Translations under genes and position numbers: made by a program
Part shown: piece by piece, positions 11,639 through 13,477 of the stretch
Position numbering within the stretch: position 1 is the stretch's first letter
How the letters are laid out: each line of letters starts with the position of its first letter
The notes under the pieces: model-generated
Seen by the model: only the letters and a program-made list of their open reading frames with translations
Database searches by the model: none
Told to the model about the DNA's origin: nothing
Origin: an uncultured Clostridia bacterium
Lineage (GTDB): Bacteria; Bacillota; Clostridia; Christensenellales; Borkfalkiaceae
Assembly: GCA_959605945.1 (NCBI GenBank)
Contig: CAUHGY010000048.1
Coordinates: forward strand, 1-13,477
Length of the DNA stretch: 13,477 nt
Direction of reading: 5' to 3'

Positions 11639-13477
11639 ATGTACGGTAAGCTGAAATCAAAAAGAAAACTTTTAATTCTGATTATTTCGGCGCTGCTCGT
11701 TCTCGTTACGGCGGGCGTGACGCTGTTTTTTGCATGCAGCGGAAATGAGACTCCGAAGTTTTCGGTCAGCGGAAAAGTGACCGTTGACGGAAAACCGCTT
11801 GCCGGTTATTCGGTAGAGTCTTCGTTCGGTATCTGCCTAACAGACGAAGAAGGCGCCTACAAATTCGACGGTGTATCGGGTGAAATTACGATTTCGTTTT
11901 CCGACGAAGATTATTATTTCGGTAATTTGGAAAAAACATTCAGCAGCGAAAACGTGTTTGACGCAGACGGCAAATCTTACAGAGCGGTGTCCGGCGTGGT
12001 GAAAAACGGAAATTCGGCGGTTGCCCTTGCGGAAATAACCGTAACGGGTCTTAACGGCAGTTTTTTTACCGTTACCGACGGCAACGGCGCTTTCAAAGTT
12101 GACAAACTTGCCGGAGAAGTTACCGTCAGCGCGGCGAAGGACGGTAAAAAGTTTTTTTCGAAAACGCTCGGGGAAAACGAGTGCAGCGCGGAAATTAACG
12201 CCACAAGCCCTTTCGCTGTGGCTTTCGTATATGAAGAAGGGCTTGAAAACGTCTCTTTCGAATATTTGTTGGACGGTGAAAAACAGTCGTTTTCGGGCGC
12301 TAATCTTGAATTCGACGGCGTCACATACGGATCGACGCTTGAATTCCTCTCCGACGAGTACGCTTTCAGCGAAAAATCTATCACTGTCGAAAAAGAAAAT
12401 GACAGAAAGACCGTTTATGTCTATAAAAAATATCAGCTATCGGGCAATGTTTTTTGCGGCGACGCCGCGGTAGAAGGTGCGGAAATACGCATTGACGGTA
12501 TCAAACGCGCAGATACCGATTCCGACGGTGCGTTTCTTATAGAAGATTTGTACGGCGAACATACCGTAACAGCATATAAAGAAGGCTTTACGGGTTGCTC
12601 TTTTACCGTTTCCAAAGACGTTGCGGAAATAAATTTCGAACTGTTTTACAGCATTGAAGGCAGGGTTATGTTTGAAGGTAAAGGTCTTGCCGACGTGGCG
12701 GTCGTTTGCGGCGGCAACACTGTTTATACCGACGTTGACGGCAGTTACAGACTGAATGCGTCGTTCGGAGATATTATTTCTTTTGAGAAAGCGGGTTATT
12801 TTATCGACGGCGGAGGATCGGTATCGCAGAATTTTGACGGCAGGGCAACCGCTCATAAATATTATAACGCGGAGATAATTGCAGAGGGCGATTATCCCGA
12901 TATCCTGGAAATTCTTATAGACGGAGAAAGATACGAGATAAAAGACGGTAAACTGATTCTCGATAACACATACGGCGAAAAGACGCTGCAATTGATCACG
13001 GAAGGCTATCACTTTGAATATCCTTCTTTAATCAGCAGATTTGATAACCGCGTTACGATAAAGTCGGCAAAGCTTTTTGATGCCGTCGGTCAGGTCAGAA
13101 GCGGAAATATCAATTTAGACGCGGACGTATTTGTAAACGGCGTTCGGGTCTGTACCGCGGAAAACGGAGAGTTTGCCCTTGAAAATCTTAAAAAAGGCGA
13201 TATTTTGAAAGTAACCGCCGACGGATACGTTTCATCGGAAAAAACGCTTGTAAACGAAGAGAATTTTCTTTCTTTCGATCTGACGTATACGGTAAAAATA
13301 GAAGTTCGAAGCGGCGGCAGGACTGTCAGAAATTTTGTTGCCGAGACAAACGGGCATAAAACCGAAGCGGGCGATTTCGCTGAGATAAGCGGACTTACGG
13401 GAGAAGTGTGCATAACGCTTTCCAAAGATCATTATGACGTTGCCTCGCTTACCGTGCGGAAGGGCGGAGAGTATGTG
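11639..13477 (+). CDS. Large secreted lipoprotein of tandem CarboxypepD-regulatory-like repeats (partial, open at window end)
   Basis: The frame is open for all 613 codons to the window edge. An in-frame TAA sits directly before the ATG, and AAAGGAGGTG lies 11 bases upstream. Residues 4-10 are basic, 11-31 hydrophobic, and FFAC-SG at 30-35 gives a lipoprotein-like cleavage site with Cys33 (Phe at -3 is unusual). The rest is at least eight tandem units of about 70 residues starting near 41, 115, 192, 266, 339, 410, 482 and 552. Many begin with a (V/I/L)-x-G-x-V strand and carry a T-[DAE]-x-x-G-x-[FY] turn (68, 146, 293, 364, 506; shortened at 575); units 3 and 6 lack it. The pattern fits CarboxypepD_reg / CnaB-like beta sandwiches. 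No catalytic motif is seen. It should be anchored outside the membrane; its role is unknown, with a stalk, adhesin or glycan-binding function possible. Confidence 0.85.
   Translation, partial: MYGKLKSKRKLLILIISALLVLVTAGVTLFFACSGNETPKFSVSGKVTVDGKPLAGYSVESSFGICLTDEEGAYKFDGVSGEITISFSDEDYYFGNLEKTFSSENVFDADGKSYRAVSGVVKNGNSAVALAEITVTGLNGSFFTVTDGNGAFKVDKLAGEVTVSAAKDGKKFFSKTLGENECSAEINATSPFAVAFVYEEGLENVSFEYLLDGEKQSFSGANLEFDGVTYGSTLEFLSDEYAFSEKSITVEKENDRKTVYVYKKYQLSGNVFCGDAAVEGAEIRIDGIKRADTDSDGAFLIEDLYGEHTVTAYKEGFTGCSFTVSKDVAEINFELFYSIEGRVMFEGKGLADVAVVCGGNTVYTDVDGSYRLNASFGDIISFEKAGYFIDGGGSVSQNFDGRATAHKYYNAEIIAEGDYPDILEILIDGERYEIKDGKLILDNTYGEKTLQLITEGYHFEYPSLISRFDNRVTIKSAKLFDAVGQVRSGNINLDADVFVNGVRVCTAENGEFALENLKKGDILKVTADGYVSSEKTLVNEENFLSFDLTYTVKIEVRSGGRTVRNFVAETNGHKTEAGDFAEISGLTGEVCITLSKDHYDVASLTVRKGGEYV

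Noticed and set aside
12437..13012. Minus-strand open frame of 191 codons inside the lipoprotein region
   Set aside because: The + strand frame is open for 613 codons with signal peptide, ribosome-binding site and repeated domains, so the minus frame is a shadow.

Overview
The window reads as a chromosomal segment of a low-to-mid GC Bacillota, most likely an uncultured gut-type Clostridia. The evidence is the ruvB-queA-tgt-yajC order, a TIGR04086-type membrane protein directly after yajC, purine-rich Shine-Dalgarno sites (AAGGAGG type), sigma-A-like promoters with 17 bp spacers, and a single-membrane style lipoprotein signal. The exact lineage cannot be read from this sequence alone.

Layout. 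(1) 1-3793 is a conserved housekeeping block on the + strand. It holds the 3' end of ruvB (Holliday-junction helicase), queA and tgt (the last and the base-exchange steps of tRNA queuosine synthesis), yajC (Sec translocon accessory subunit) and a four-helix TIGR04086-type membrane protein. The block is split by a 347 bp gap before tgt, and tgt and yajC each have a candidate promoter of their own. secDF, which often follows yajC, is absent here. (2) 3794-6952: after a strong intrinsic terminator comes a near-consensus promoter and a 954-residue cytoplasmic glycoside hydrolase of the GH106-like (rhamnosidase-type) group, standing alone. (3) 7323-9695: a ZIP metal transporter, two GNAT acetyltransferases (a YvbK-like one and a shorter one, overlapping each other), then a stand-alone GyrI-like effector-binding protein, all on +. 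(4) 9696-10231: a 536 bp gap between convergent genes, with a perfect palindromic terminator and a small hairpin that looks like an IS200/IS605-type transposon end without any transposase. (5) 10232-11376 (minus): a membrane-anchored XRE regulator overlapping a NimA-like flavin-binding (PPOX) gene. (6) 11639 to the window end: a divergently transcribed, very long secreted lipoprotein built of at least eight tandem beta-sandwich repeats, still open at the edge.

The most unusual points are the repeat lipoprotein, which is truncated only by the window edge; the regulator/flavoenzyme pair, whose promoter geometry predicts a leaderless mRNA with a palindrome over the -10 box; the yajC terminator whose 3' arm sits where the next gene's ribosome-binding site should be; and the orphan transposon-end-like hairpin. 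No CRISPR array, rRNA, tRNA or complete insertion sequence was seen. All functional calls come from reading motifs by eye, without database searches.
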